DNA of 64,000 bases from Larix kaempferi (GCA_027924585.1 BSBM01000199.1:9975001-10039000); one strand, 5' to 3'; counted from the first letter of the stretch, positions 20,291 through 32,926 are shown. Notes: generated by a model not told the origin, from the sequence alone. Numbers and translations: made by a program.

Positions 20291-23200
20291 TCCTTAGCGT
20301 GCTTCTTTTCTGTTTTAAATGAGCAAAAGACTTAGGTTTTGAGTCGCATTGAAAAAATTTAAAGAAGTAGAAGATTACCAAATAGCGGCGTAAATTTTTG
20401 AGCTACACTTTTCAAAAAAGCGGAAAAGAAGATCAAGTCAAGACGCGGCAGTTACTTTTAACTTAACGTTTCTGACGTAGCAAAACAATAAACTTAATGT
20501 TTCCAAAGTAGTGGAAGAGTTAGGATAAACTTTGCCGAGGTATCGGAAGAATTAAGTTATTAAAGCAACGAAAAAAACTCACGGGTCCCTTTCGCAATAG
20601 CGAAAGGACTTAGATAATTCTTCCGCAAAAGTGGATAAAGTGATACTTTCTTGCCTGCAAACGTGAAAGCACTCACATAATATTTTCGCAATGGTGGAGG
20701 AACTCGATTAAGTCTTCTGACTCACGATGTGCACCACTCCTCAGCAGATGAACTCTGGTAATTCTCTCGAAACGGCGGACAAACTCATATAAACCTTCCG
20801 AAACGATCGAAAAAACTGGGCAAGTCCTTCTGGTTTTGGCGGTCGCACTTAATTCTGAAGGCGTTGATTTGACCCGTCCATATGGCTCATGAATCTCGTT
20901 TAATTCCACACAGCTACCCCATTGATGGCTCACACATATCTAACATTATATATGGGGTTTAAACCTTATTATTTCTCATTGTTCACTCAAAGAATCATGC
21001 CGTTCCCGTTGGAGACTGCGTGTGTTTACTCCCAGCACTGTTATCACCTTCAAAACAGGCGGAAGTAACCAGGTTGGTACTTGTCGAACCGTATATCATG
21101 ATTTGAATTGGTTATTTCTTGGTTTTTCGAGTTTAAATGGGCCAAGGTTTTGGACTTTTTCATTTTACGTTCGTTTTCTCTTAGTCCCATTTTATGACAG
21201 AAACTAAAGCTGCCTTCCTATTCTATTGAAACATAGTCAGACCAGGCTTCATAGGGGTTTGTAGTTTCCCAAGGATAGATCCATTTATTATATAATGTAT
21301 TAGCAGACACTTCGGGACACCCTTGTCCCATTTTTAAGTTTTAGCATCACGGTTTTGAACCCTGTCCTGTCCACTGTTGCAAAGAAAACGTTACCCTACA
21401 TATGAAGCCATATCCCTTGAATGAGTTACTACCACATCAAACCCATGCCATAAACGTTACTCTGATTTTACTGCAATGCATTGTTTTATTTTGAAAGGCG
21501 TGGGATTTTTAAATAACATATGAAGTGAACGTCTGCAAGATTGTTTTTGAAAAGCACATAACCATTTGAAGTTCATAGAAGTTTTTCGTTAGTAGTTTCA
21601 TTATGAGTAGGATACTAGTATTGATCACTGATATTATGTGATATATCCATGCTCTAATTACTGTACACTAATTACTGAACAGGATATTCAAAATGCCTAA
21701 ATGTGGTAAAATAAAGGAAAAGGAAGCTAGCGATGACTCAAGAATGGAAACTACATTCCGAGATACAAACTGCACCACAAGCGTGCCCCCGGAAGTAAGA
21801 AGGGGAGACGTATACCGCATGGTGAGAGATCAGGAATTCCTTGAGGCCCTTCTCGAAGAAGAATGCCTGTACCAGAACATTAGGAATTCCTTTATATACA
21901 AGGCATCCACACATCCAGAGCTCTTCCCATGCTCATAAGTAATTGGATGGATTTTGCAGCATGCAAATTCCGAGACTAGAGTTTTAACGGACAACAAAGG
22001 AATAGCTTTTGCTTCATTCCACCCATCTTATATATCAACACCTTACAAGCTGCCCACGGCTTAGCAACGGCTTGATGATGCACGGTTGGAAGGGGTCAAG
22101 ATGGACAACCTAGTGATGGCAAAGAAGCTGCTAATCACGGGCAAGCAGATCAAAAAAAAGGATAGTGAAGAATACGAGGTTCAGAACCTGAGACCCCCTT
22201 TCATACTGATCACTCTCATGCTAAGCAGAATCTTCGAAAGGTCTGATGGAATGATGTTTATGCTCCAATGGATACCTATCATCTACTATGTGGCATTCAA
22301 AAGGACAATTTTCAACTAGGCTGATATCCTATCAGACAGCCCGTCATTAGCCATAATTGCTGCTCAAGAAGGATTAGTGGAAAGAAAGGTAGAATATTAT
22401 ATGGCATCTTACTTGATAGATTGTATTGTGGCAAAATGTCCCTTTCCCAGGATGGGATGCATATGGAACTCGGCTGATAGCTCAATATTCATCACCTACA
22501 AAATCTTTTGAGCTCAGAATTACAAAAGGAATTACAAACTCATTTGTGAAGAATTTATCATGCCTTTCTATGAGTTAATGTTCAATGAAGAACCCAACTG
22601 CCCATATGAGAACGCCATGGAAGTTTTGGAGAAGTATTGTGATTTTTATTTTTTTCCAGAAGGTACCTACACAAGAATGTACGGAGGCTCAGAAACCCCG
22701 TATACCCTACCTAGGTATGCTACAAATTATATAGTCCATAAGGAGATGGAAAGAGAAGTATTCATTGATGGAATTGGTAGTACATTGTACAAGGCAAAGA
22801 AGGCTTCCTTCCCTCCTTTACCATTTTATGTTGGGGCTTACAAATTTTCAAAAATCACGACAGTAGAAGAATTTGTTGCAGAACTGAAAAGCTTCCATTT
22901 TGGGGAAAGAATTTTCCACATGAATGATCGACAAGGTAAAGCCGCACAGCATTGCAATGAGATTGGTGCCCCCTTTGAATACACTCACTTTTATGATAGA
23001 GACGAGGAACCATATAGGGGAATTAGCAATATGACTGAGCTCCAGATTTGTCAACTTGGAAAAGGAGGAGCCAGCTCAAGCTCTAATGTTGCAGGGAAAG
23101 CAGATCAGCAGCAAGAAAAGGGTACCTTGAAGACTGTTGAGGTTCTCTCTAAAGAAGAACAAAGGTCCAAGGAACAAGACAAGAAAATACAAGAGGAACT

Positions 23201-25824
23201 AAGAAGAGGATCGAAGCAAAAGAAGATAAACTTTTGGAAGAAAAGATCTTAAGAGCCTAAGCAGATGAAGCTGAAGCTAGCGAGGTTCAAGAAGAAGAGA
23301 AAATGATATTGGAAAAAATCACCAAGCAGGAAGAGGATGATAAACTAAGAAGGGAGCAGGAGGAAGAAGCATTAAGAAAAGCAGAAGAAGAAAAGAAGCA
23401 AGAAGAGGATGCTGGTCCTCAAAACCCAAATATTCAAGACCTTGATATCAATATCCTCATTGAGGAGCTTCCACTTGTGGCCTTCACACCATCCAGAGGT
23501 AGCACGGTATCCACATGGGATAGGTTTGCCTTTAACAAGAAAAGGAAATCTATCATCAAAGAAACAATTACTAGTGTCAAAATGCCTTTTTAACTTGATA
23601 TAGTTACCAGGAGTGAAACCACCATCATGCATGGTACTCAGAACGATCATGAGCTCATGGAATCGATCTCTGTAGCATCTGTTATGGAAACAACAGATAA
23701 TGTAAATATTTTGGGAGACGAATTAAAGTAGGAAAAGGAAAAAATCCCGCCAGTTACATGACGCTTTGGTTAAAGAAAAGAATTACACAAATTTGATGAT
23801 CAAGAAAAATGATGCTCTCACAACTCAGAAAGAAGGATTAAATATAATAATTCAACAAATGGAAGCTGATAGGAGAGCCCTGGAAATGCAAGCAAGGTCA
23901 CTAGAGATGGTGAAAGGAGAATTGGAGGATAAAAACTTGAAACTTGAATCCGAAAACTTTGATGTCGCTCAGCAAATTGAGGACCTAAAAGAAGACATTG
24001 AAAAGCTAGAAGGAGGAAGAGAATTGCTGGAAATACAATTGGAACAAGCAACCAATAAGATAGACAATATGGACCCCTTTTATGAGCAAGCTTGTGAGAT
24101 AACAAGAGGGATCTACGGGGTACAACAACTTATAATGGAAGAGATTTGCAATCTTAAGGATATCATGGCTAGAATTGTAGAGATTAGCAGGGAAGCCACT
24201 AGACGCAAGAGAAAGTACGTACGTATTATTGAGAATATCCTGAAACACATGGATTGGAGAGAGGGGAAGTTTGGTTTCCCAGCAACTCTTCCGCTTAAAT
24301 CCATATTTGGTTTCAAAGTAGACATATGCCTTTTAGGGTTTTGCAAAGAATACAGAGTAAAGTTGAGCTAAGTGTCCATGGCTAATGTTGAATAATGCAA
24401 TGGTTTGTACCTTCAGATGCAGACGAACCAAGAAAAATGCTTCATGAAGATGCCTCAGACTTTAGAAGAATTTCCAGAGAAATCCCAACGTTTGGCTGAG
24501 CTGAAGGACAGGTTAAATGTAGAAATAGAATACGTCAGGAAGGTGGATACATTGACCGCTAAAGACCTCCACCAGTGGATTGGTTAGGACACTGTTCACA
24601 AATACATCTTAGAAGAGAGTCTCCGGATTGCTAAAGTAGAAATTTCAAATATGGAAGAAGAACTCGCCAAGCATGAAGTCTCACTCAAGACCATGCTTCC
24701 TCTCTCTGCCAAAAATGTCATTAAGGAAACTGGTGCTTGGGAAAACCACATAGAGGAGGCAGAAAGGGAATTAGCAAGCAACCAAATTCCGGCCGTAGAA
24801 AATGCTCCAGCAGCTGGAGTAACTCAGGTCTCAATAGAAACACATGCAGCTCCAGAAACACCCGAGTTAACATAGGCGGCAGCCCCAGGATAAGTCACAT
24901 TTGCTCAGATCTATTGCTTAAAGCTAGCATGTCTCCTTGGTTTTGTTTTATGCATACCTTTGAAACATTAAAATGACATTTAGATTTTAACTCCCATTCC
25001 TCTTTGTAAATTAATTGGGATTTTTATCCCTTTATAAAATTAGCACTACAAGAAAAATTAAAAGAATGTGAACGGTTAGGGTATAGGTGGCAACTCATGG
25101 AACGTTTTGTAAAACTATATATGGCTAGGTTATAGAGCTAGACAGTATTTTTGGATAGGTGAAAGAATTTCCTTTGATGTATGAGAACTACTTCAGCTGG
25201 ATTAATGAAGAAATGATTTTGGCCTATGGAAGTGGATGCATTGTTTTGCTTTGACTTGTGATGAATGCTTGTCGAACTATTTCAACAATTTTCATCTACA
25301 TTCAGTGAGATCTTTCCTGGCTTATGTGAATTAATTCTATGTTGTGAATGATTTTGTGTTCTTTGCAAAACTCCTGTATCTTATGAGTAATGGAATACTG
25401 TTATTAAAATCAGAGTTACCTTTGATATCATTTACATTCGACTGAAAATGCATTTGTTGATTTAATGGCTATTTGTTGGAATCTTTGAATGTTGCTTTCA
25501 GTTTATTGATAATAATCTATGTTCTACTCCTTGCAAGGATAGGTTAAGTTAGATTAAATTAATAGTAGAATAGATTTGCTTTAATACATGCATTTAATCT
25601 AGGGCACTTGCATATCATATTTTAATATAAAAAATAAAAATAAATAAACAAACGGTGGATCGGGCCGCAATCGGTGAAAGTTAAACAAACTTTAAAATCT
25701 TATACGGTAGCTGGAACCATTAACCGGACGAATTCCCCACACCAAACGGTGAGCGATCTGATTGGGCTTGCTTACCGGGGAGAGTCCCTTACTGACTGAT
25801 GCAATGATTTTCGGGGCATCAACA
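20291..25824 (+). repeat. 3' LTR of element A (about 5.5 kb)
   Basis: Homologous over its whole length to 5296-10813. It ends GGGGCATCAACA at 25824, then passes into unrelated sequence (TGTCTATAAT), unlike the 5' copies that continue into the primer site. This is the direct evidence that the LTR includes the long ORF. Confidence 0.9.
21693..24875 (+). pseudogene. LTR-embedded ORF, copy in 3' LTR (best preserved)
   Basis: ATG 21693 to TAG 24873-24875 is 1,061 codons in length. It keeps the longest open parts: 21693-21938, 22086-22319, 22560-23252 and 23766-24371. Breaks include TAA near 21936, TAG near 22063, TAG near 22317, TGA near 22510, a one-base loss near 23200 (frame change), and a compensating one-base gain near 23745. 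Layout as in the 5' copy: globular N-terminal half (DVYRMVRDQEF, YYMASYLIDCIVAKCPFPR, LPFYVGAYKFSK), charged linker, coiled coil (MEADRRALEMQARSLEMVK), and a Pro/Ala-rich tail ending PETPELT. Function unknown. Confidence 0.75.
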
Positions 25825-27938
25825 TGTCTATAATTTTAACCGCAAAAAATTGGTGTGATCGATAGTGCCACTTTTTTATTTGGGGTTGTATTTTGGTGTT
25901 TTTTTATGCAAAGATATGAGTTGTTATGGCTTTTGGCTAGAGTTCTCGTTTTTAGTATAAAATTCTTAACAAGTTCTATAACTTGTTATATGTGAAGGTT
26001 GCATTTGGAAAACAACACAATGAATTTTTTAGGTAAAAAAAATCATGGAGGTCTATTACACCTCTTTAGTTGGTTAATGTAGATATATATGGCCTAATTG
26101 AAAGTTTCTCTTTCAATACAACATTCAACAAACCACATGTGAATACATCTTAATAATATAGTTCTAGTATGCATTAACGTAACATAAGGGAGGGTACAAA
26201 GAAGAAGTAGAAAGAAAACAAATGTTAGTAGTGAAAATGACATAGACTTGAATATCATGAAAAACAAAAAGAATGTTGATAGGAGGATTACATCAAATAT
26301 TGTATTGGGGAAAATAAAAAGAGTGAAGACAATAAAATTCTTGATAGATAAAAAAGAAGAAGATATTAAGTGAAGAAATGTTGTTGGAGACAAAATTTTA
26401 TGTTCTAAATGGTAAGAAAGCAAAGTGAAGATTAAAATGTCTAGGGGAGGGGAAAAAATGATTCTCTACTAAATGAGAGGAAGAGATATGATGGTGGATA
26501 TATTTTGAAAGGGATATACGGTTAATATTATACTAATAAAGGTCTTAAAGTGCACTAAATGTGCGAGGGTGGTAGGATTTGGTGGGTTTTGGTGATATTC
26601 ATCATTCTACAATATTGTCAACACTTTATGTGTCATCTCAAGGTACAATATCTTTAGGTTGATATGGGATTGAGAGTTTTGTTGGTGTTGATGGTGTTAT
26701 TGTGGATCATGTGGAAATATCATTAAAACCTTTTCTGGCTAAGTGTATGAGCCCTCTGTAATGGGTTCTTTAGAACCATGGTTTGATATCCCTCATGATT
26801 CTATGACTTCACAATATTCTACGAATAAATAGATTTGTTAGAGTGAAAAAATAGGGGGTTTTGATGCCACGGTTGTGTATGTGTTGGAATAGTGTGCAAG
26901 GCAAACAACAGGGGATGAAAACCAAGCCAAAGGCTTCAGATAATCCTACACAAGTATTACCCTATCCTCGAGTTGTTAGGTGTGGCTAACACCCACGGAT
27001 ATAAAGGCCTCTGCAGACACTTATGTGTGTTTGATCCTAGAAAGGATGTGTCTTCCTGTGAGGAAATACGAGAGTTTTCCTAATCCTAAGAGTTAGCCCA
27101 ACTTTGAAAAGAAAACTAATCTAAGTCAAGCCTATTCTAAAAGGAATGATTTTTTTGTGTACAAGATAACTTGATCTGAAAATTACTAAATCTTTTCACC
27201 AATTTAATAGACGTGCAAAACTAGATCTTGACTCAGTAATTCAAGATATAATCAGTTAAAGACATTCAACCAACAATAGCTTAAGAATTAAGTGCATACA
27301 AGTTTATCCTATATCTAGAATGTTAATCGACAAATTAACATTAACTTAATGCTTTCTGTGAATCATTTGTAGAAATAGATAAAACGTTTTAGATAAAGAC
27401 ATTAATTTAAAACATCAATTGCAGAGATCGTAGGTTGAGAGAAATCTTAACTATAAACCAATGCAAATTACTGATTGCAAACAATGAACAGCATTAGTGA
27501 ATGTGTCAAAGCAAAATCACAATCCATCAAAAACATTTGACAAATTATATCAGAACAGATAGCTCAAGAAAACTGACTGTGAATTAAGGCCTGCAAACAT
27601 TACATAGTTTGCAACAATAGAGCATCTCCAGTCTCTTTTGGCGATTATGTCCCCTAACAATCCATCCCTTGCTATGAGATCTAAAACCCCTTAAATAATA
27701 ATTACAAAGCAATAATTCAGGATCAAATCTCCCACAAAGTAGGGATAATAAAAACTAAATTATCCTAAAATGGCCAAGAAAAAGCTTCCCCTTCGCCTAA
27801 AACATCTAACAATCCTTATACATAGGAATAATAATAAACCAATTCAGATCCCAAACTGGGCATCATTTAGTTTCTAGCAATATTGCACCACATATTTTTT
27901 AGAACATCTTGTCATAAGCTAAGGAGAATCAAGATAGA
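25825..27938. other. Unassigned AT-rich sequence
   Basis: Right flank of element A. I see no coding region longer than chance, no LTR ends and no tRNA-like sequence. The 109-codon minus-strand ORF at 26094-26423 is Phe/Leu/Ile/Ser-rich and typical of random AT-rich DNA. Confidence 0.5.
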
Positions 27939-28314
27939 TCATGAGTTGTTGAAGGTAGCTGGCGAGGAACAAATGAAATCTTCCATGGATTCACCAGGAC
28001 CAGACATATCTTCAAAAACTGAAAAATTAGCTAGCGGATCGTCCTTGAGAGGAATTGTGGGACACACAGGTGGCAAATTGATGATTAAGTCTCGAAGAAT
28101 TATATTATCTTGATCAACGTATTCTTTATCACCCTTCTTTTGCTTGTTGAAAAGGAGTCGTTCATATGTGAATTGAACCTCACCATCTTCCTCTTCACTA
28201 TATGTGCTGTCATCAGAAACATCAGAGTCAAATGGTGTAGGAACAGGTTCAGAGTATTCCACCGGCTGAGGCTCTTTCTCAACAAAATGCTTTGACAGAA
28301 ATGCCAGAAACTCT
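27939..28314 (-). CDS. Possible terminal exon of an unrecognised host gene
   Basis: The minus-strand frame runs from a plausible splice acceptor (ATGTAG/AGAG, exon start about 28314) to TAA at 27939. A CTAAC branch-like word lies about 27 bases before it. About 125 residues: a hydrophobic start (EFLAFLSKHFVEKEP), an acidic Ser/Asp/Glu middle (DSDVSDDSTYSEEEDGE), a basic patch (NKQKKGDKEY), then DPLANFSVFEDMSG. Amino-acid use is protein-like and unlike the random ORFs around it. Upstream exons were not found. It could also be a captured gene piece. Confidence 0.35.
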
Positions 28315-28780
28315 CTACATTTTACTTACATCATGCTTGTTAGCATAGATATTATGATATCAATCAAAACCTGCATATATCGTCATAAACCAACATATTA
28401 TTCATAGCAACCCTTAGAGGAAATAAAACCACAGGATTTGACATTGATTATGTATAATTAACTAGCATGATTGCATGTCTACGATGTGCAAGTTGCAATT
28501 ATCATCTCTGTGAGCAAAATATCAATCAATCATGCATAAGTTAAAATTTGGCGTAGGATCAAATAGATTTACATAATAACACATGTGATTAACAATCAAA
28601 TCTAAAAGTTTTGATCATCAAGCAATCATTAGATTCAAATATTTCATGTCTAATCAAACAAATAACGCAAATGAAAAACCAAATCGACGCTTGAAAACGA
28701 CGAACCAAACACCAAGAATAAAAAAAATTAACTTATCCTTCCAGATGCAATCATGGTCATCGGATCATTGTATATAAACG
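28315..28780. other. Unassigned AT-rich sequence
   Basis: No gene, repeat end or RNA recognised. If 27939-28314 is an exon, this would be its upstream intron. Confidence 0.4.
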
Positions 28781-28844
28781 GTCAGGATGCGATATGCGGG
28801 ATGCCAAGTGAGGGCACTTGTTATTTGCAAATATGTACACCCTT

Positions 28845-29167
28845 CCCGTAATCCGCAATCTGCAAATCCGGGTTGCGGGTTGCGGAACACAAAACACAAT
28901 GCACAGTCAAACCACTTCCCGCATCCCACAATTGTGGGTTGCGGGAAGTATAAACTATTTTTGATTAAAAAGGTCTTTCTGCATCCCGTAATCCACAATT
29001 TGCGGGTTGCTGGTTGCGGGAAGAAAACTTTACGTTCAATTTTCTAAAAACCCCTTTCCGCATCCCGCAATCCGCAATTTGCGGGTTACGGGAGGAAAAA
29101 CTTCAAATGCAAACCAAAGTGTGCGCAATCTGCAATCCGCAATTGCGGGTTGCGTGTTGCGGGATGA
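28845..29167. repeat. Cluster of five short imperfect palindromes (CCGCAAT family)
   Basis: Palindromes built from CCGCAATCC / GGGTTGCGG words occur near 28847-28885, 28915-28948, 28975-29025, 29056-29096 and 29125-29167, separated by about 30-60 bases of AT-rich DNA. The clearest, 28915-28948, is 17+17 bases with one mismatch (CTTCCCGC ... GCGGGAAG). Each would fold into a hairpin or cruciform. Not a telomere repeat and not a CRISPR. ORFs across it are by-products. Confidence 0.8.
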
Positions 29168-29169
29168 TC

Positions 29170-31116
29170 GAAATTTTTTAACCAAAAGCTTATTTCCACA
29201 ATTCATAAAAACACACTAAAAATGCATAATTTCGAGAAGGGAAATTTACTAACTTAATTAAATCAAATCAGAGGCAGGAAAATGAATGGAAAACAGGCTG
29301 AACAACACCAGAATTGATTAAGTTCCTCTTTGATATGAAATTGGGGCTCCCATATTTTGGATAAAATATGGGATCTGTTGTGCCTACAACAAATGATGAC
29401 TGGCTGGGAAGAACCAGTTATCTCTGCAAATGAAACCCTTAGTTATAAGGCAGATATGCCAACCAACTCATTTTCAACCTATAATCTACAAAATGATCTC
29501 ATGAAAACACAATCAAAATAGCAGAGTTAGTCATATGATCAATACATTTCCATCCAAAACCAATTAATGATAATATTTAATCTAGTAAAGTAGTCTAGGA
29601 GCAAAACATAAATCCTATAACTTATGTAATCATGGAAGGGCAGATTTATGATTAACCTTTGGAATAAACTCAAATCCATTCTGGATTAAAATACATGACT
29701 CACCTTGGCTTTATTAATTATTCATTTATGTACATGTATATTTATTTTTTTCTTTTTTTTAAAAATAAATAAGACTTATGCTGATATAAGGCCATTGCCC
29801 AATGATCAGATGTTGGCAATGCCATTCACAAACCTGATTTGGAATCTGAGTATTTAAGACGAGAGTATTTAATTTAATTTTAAAGTTATAGGTTACAAAA
29901 TAATTTGGTTTTGCTCAATTTTGCTCCAAAGCTTGGAGGAGTAAACCCAAACTTCTAGGCTATATAAAATAACTAGAATAACAATGCCCTTAAAATGTCT
30001 TTTTATCATAATCCTAGAGTTCATCATTTCAATATCTATTTTCAAGATCTTAATAAGATTTTCAACCACTAATATTTTTTTCAAATATTTATGGTTCCAA
30101 TTTAAGTCCCAATTCAAATCCATGCCTACCTAGCTCTACAATTGGACTTCTACAATGACATCCTGATACAAATTTGAAGAATAAGTTCTTTTCATAAATA
30201 TAATTATTATTATTATTATTTTATCAATATTAATCGTAAGCTCATAGTTTTTATAATAATGACATCCTTATACAAAATTGAAGAATGAGTTCTTTTCATA
30301 AATTTAATTATCATTATTATATTTTTTTGAATATTAATAGTAAGCTCATATTTTTTATAAAAATATTAGATAACTTTGAGTTATTTCAAAAATACTTACA
30401 AAACAACTCTGATTTTTTTTCATGATTTGACTATAAAAATTATAAAATTTCAACATTAACAAATAAAATAAAATCTATATAACATATTAAATTTTTAAGG
30501 AGATAAATGTACAACTACTTTCCAAATTTAGATTTTTGATCATATGCTTAGAGATAAACATTGAAAAAACTAATAAGAGAGAGTAATCAAAGCAGGAAAA
30601 CAATTTCATACACTCATCTAAAAAGTTTTCATTTACATATATATCCTTATCTAAAGTTTGCCCTTGATCACGAGCTTAGAGATAAAAATTGAAAAAACTA
30701 ATAAGAGAGAGTAAATCAAGAGATAAACATTGAAAAATCTGAGTAAATCAAAGCCAGAGAACAATTTCATATATATATCCTAGGGAAGGTTTGCCCTACA
30801 TATATACATTAAATCCAGTATCTAATAAGTAATGTTTTGAAAATTCTGTTTCATTTTTTATTTTCCACAAACAAACCAACAATAAAAAACGTGGTAAAGA
30901 TGATACTAAATCAAGTTATACGTCAATAGCAGCGCCCATCTCATTTTTGCCACACATAAATCTTGCGCACAAGAACGACATATGGCTTTTACAGAATTGA
31001 ATGGACGCCTTATAATAAATAGACAATTCACCATATTCTACCGCATTTATTGTTTCGCATGCAAAAGCTGAAAGGAAAATAGATGACATCTTTATGCAGA
31101 TCAATGGAAAGTAAAA
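29170..31116. repeat. AT-rich sequence with local tandem duplications
   Basis: Two units of about 104 bp start at 30154 and 30258 (AATGACATCC...GTTCTTTTCATAAAT). A second, looser direct repeat (GAGATAAA...AACTAATAAGAGAGAGTAA) starts near 30548 and again near 30678. No gene supported. Confidence 0.65.
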
Positions 31117-31880
31117 TCACGACATCTTTGTATAAGTTGGTCTACCTGCGCAGCGTTGGGTTTGTGCTTTTTGTCCCTTCGGTTGTTGCTTGAGTTGTAG
31201 CTCTGGTTGAGTTGGTTGGTGATGGAGACTGGATATGGACTGCCATTGGCCATGATATTGGCCGCGTTGGGGCTGGAGTCTATGTTGCCGTTGTTGGTAT
31301 TGGAGTTGAAGCTCTGGTTGGGTTTGTTGGTCTTGGGGGCTACATGCAGGTAAGTCGGAGGATTGCCAGGTTAGACTGTGGTTGTAACTGTAACTGCGAT
31401 TGAAGATTGCCAGGGTTGCCAAGGTTAGGCTGTGGCTGCGATTGAAGGATGCTTGGGTTGTCCATTATATTAGCCGCGTTGGGGTTGCACTTGATCTTGC
31501 GCTTGTGCTTGTTGTTAATGGACGTGAAGCTCCGGTCAGGTTCGTTGGTCATGGAGGCTGGATATGGACTGACTTCATCTGGACTGCTATAGGTCATGAT
31601 ATTGGCCGCGTTGGGGCTGCACTTGATGCTGCCCTTGTTGATAATGGACTTGAAGCTCTGGTCAGGTTCGTTGGTCATGGGACTGGTTATGGAGACTGGA
31701 TATGGACTGCCATTGGTCATGATATTGGCCGCGTTGGTATTGGAGTTGAAGCTCTGGTTGGGTTTGAAGCTCTGTTGAGGATTGCTGGGGTTACGCTGTA
31801 GCTGCGATTGAAGATTACCGGGGTCGCCAGGGTCAGTCTGGGGATTGCCAAAAGTAGACTGTGGATTGCGACGTGCAAGA
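31117..31880 (-). repeat. Pro/Asn/Gln-rich coding-like tandem repeat
   Basis: The minus strand reads a nearly continuous frame from about 31880 to 31340: RRNPQS, DPGDPGN, QQSFKPNQSF, then three degenerate units containing MTNEPD, SFKSI and PNAANIM, then LQSQPQPNL. A second frame continues to 31117 (QPELQLQYQQRQ). GGCCGCGTTGG recurs on the plus strand near 31259, 31471, 31604 and 31727, marking imperfect units of about 120-210 bases. The same family is at 2806-3024. It may be an exon of a low-complexity host protein or part of an unknown element. Confidence 0.5.
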
Positions 31881-32694
31881 AAAAAATTATGATATCAATC
31901 TAACAGTGCAAGAAAAAAAAATACAATTACAATAATATCAAAATAATCCAAATAATTTAAATAACACCAATATCCGGTGGATGTCAAATAAATCTAAATA
32001 CAAATCTTATCTCAATTAACATTAAAATATAAACACCTATATCTAGAAAATATAAATAATAAAGTGTCTCCAATATATAAACACTTATAAGTATAATAAA
32101 ATCTCTCTAATAATAAAAAGTTTTAGAGCCAAACCTACTTCCATAAACTATTACTGCCAAACCATTAGACCGCGATAACTGCAAACCATACATCCGAGAT
32201 GGCCAAATAAAAGAACCCAGAGTTTATTAACCACGTATTGGTGGCAATGGCTGGATAGTGGGAATTCTGATTTGAAAACCATTCAATGCACTACGGGGTA
32301 AGTTAATACCAACTACCATAACCTGCCATCAGCTTAGCTGCACATTGATTTCATCCATCTATTGTAGATTCCTCAGAAAATGACTTCTAATGAAACCCAA
32401 ATCATGTAATGACTCCCCCCAATGAAACCCTGAAAAGGGACAGTCATTGATTTCAATACCAATGCCATTTCATGTGAAGGATTGGTTTTTATTTCAATTT
32501 GGAGGGTATATATTTTTTTATATCAGACTATATAATTAATTGTACTTTATATAATTGTATTTCTTGTATTTCCAATTACATTCTTAAATAAATAAGTGAA
32601 CGCTCATTACATTAAAAAATGATAGATTTTCAATAAAACTTAAAAAAAAAAAATAATAATTAAAACAAAATTAATTTTAGAAAATTATTATTAT
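31881..32694. other. Unassigned AT-rich sequence
   Basis: Nothing recognised. It includes A/T homopolymers and simple TTATTA runs next to the LINE tail. Confidence 0.4.
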
Positions 32695-32711
32695 TTTATA
32701 TATATTTTTTT
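32695..32711 (-). other. LINE A-rich 3' tail
   Basis: The plus strand shows TATATATATTTTTTTT immediately before CAACC, so the minus-strand transcript would end in an A-rich tail. It marks the 3' end of the LINE. Confidence 0.55.
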
Positions 32712-32926
32712 TCAACCAAAAAAGAACGTACTATTGCTATTTCTTTAAATCAAATAGTACAAAGATTTCCACCTTCTTAAAAAGGTATATCCATGCAGTT
32801 CATGACCGATTATCCCCTCGACCTCTAAATACATCACCATCCAGATAGTCCATAAAAGATTATACAATGAGTATATCAAAATCATAGTAAAAAAACTACA
32901 CCTACTAGAACCTGATACAAAGCATT

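Larger units (their letters stand above)
3859..20722 (+). repeat. Large duplicated block, copy A
   Basis: From the shared ATATTAAACGCG at 3859 this region is nearly identical to 47763-64000, in the same orientation, spaced by about 43.9 kb. It includes about 1.4 kb of non-element sequence, a whole 5' LTR, the nested element and the internal region. Position 20722 is only the point matching the window's last base; the true right end is not visible. Copy A keeps 641 bp (18871-19511) that copy B lacks. Sequence left of 3859 is unrelated to sequence left of 47763, so 3859 is a real breakpoint. Confidence 0.93.
5296..25824 (+). mobile_element. Tat/Ogre-like Ty3/gypsy retrotransposon, element A
   Basis: The element has two long direct repeats (5296-10813 and 20291-25824) flanking gag, protease, a second RNase H, RT, RNase H and integrase. 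The right LTR ends in CATCAACA followed by unrelated sequence, while the left LTR ends in CATCAACA followed by the primer site and gag, which fixes the LTR right border. The left border is uncertain: homology begins at TCCTTAGCG, without TG, and no 5-bp target duplication could be matched. Total length is about 20.5 kb including the 2.1-kb nested element. All coding parts carry stops or frameshifts. Confidence 0.9.

Noticed and set aside
21693-24875. Pieces of the LTR ORF as separate host genes
   Set aside because: All four copies lie at the same place inside retrotransposon LTRs, so they belong to the element family.
26094-26423. 109-codon hydrophobic minus-strand ORF
   Set aside because: Phe/Leu/Ile/Ser bias expected from T-rich random sequence; no supporting signals.
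28845-29167. Telomere-like or interstitial telomeric repeat
   Set aside because: The CCGCAAT/ATTGCGG words do not match plant TTTAGGG and are palindromic, not head-to-tail.
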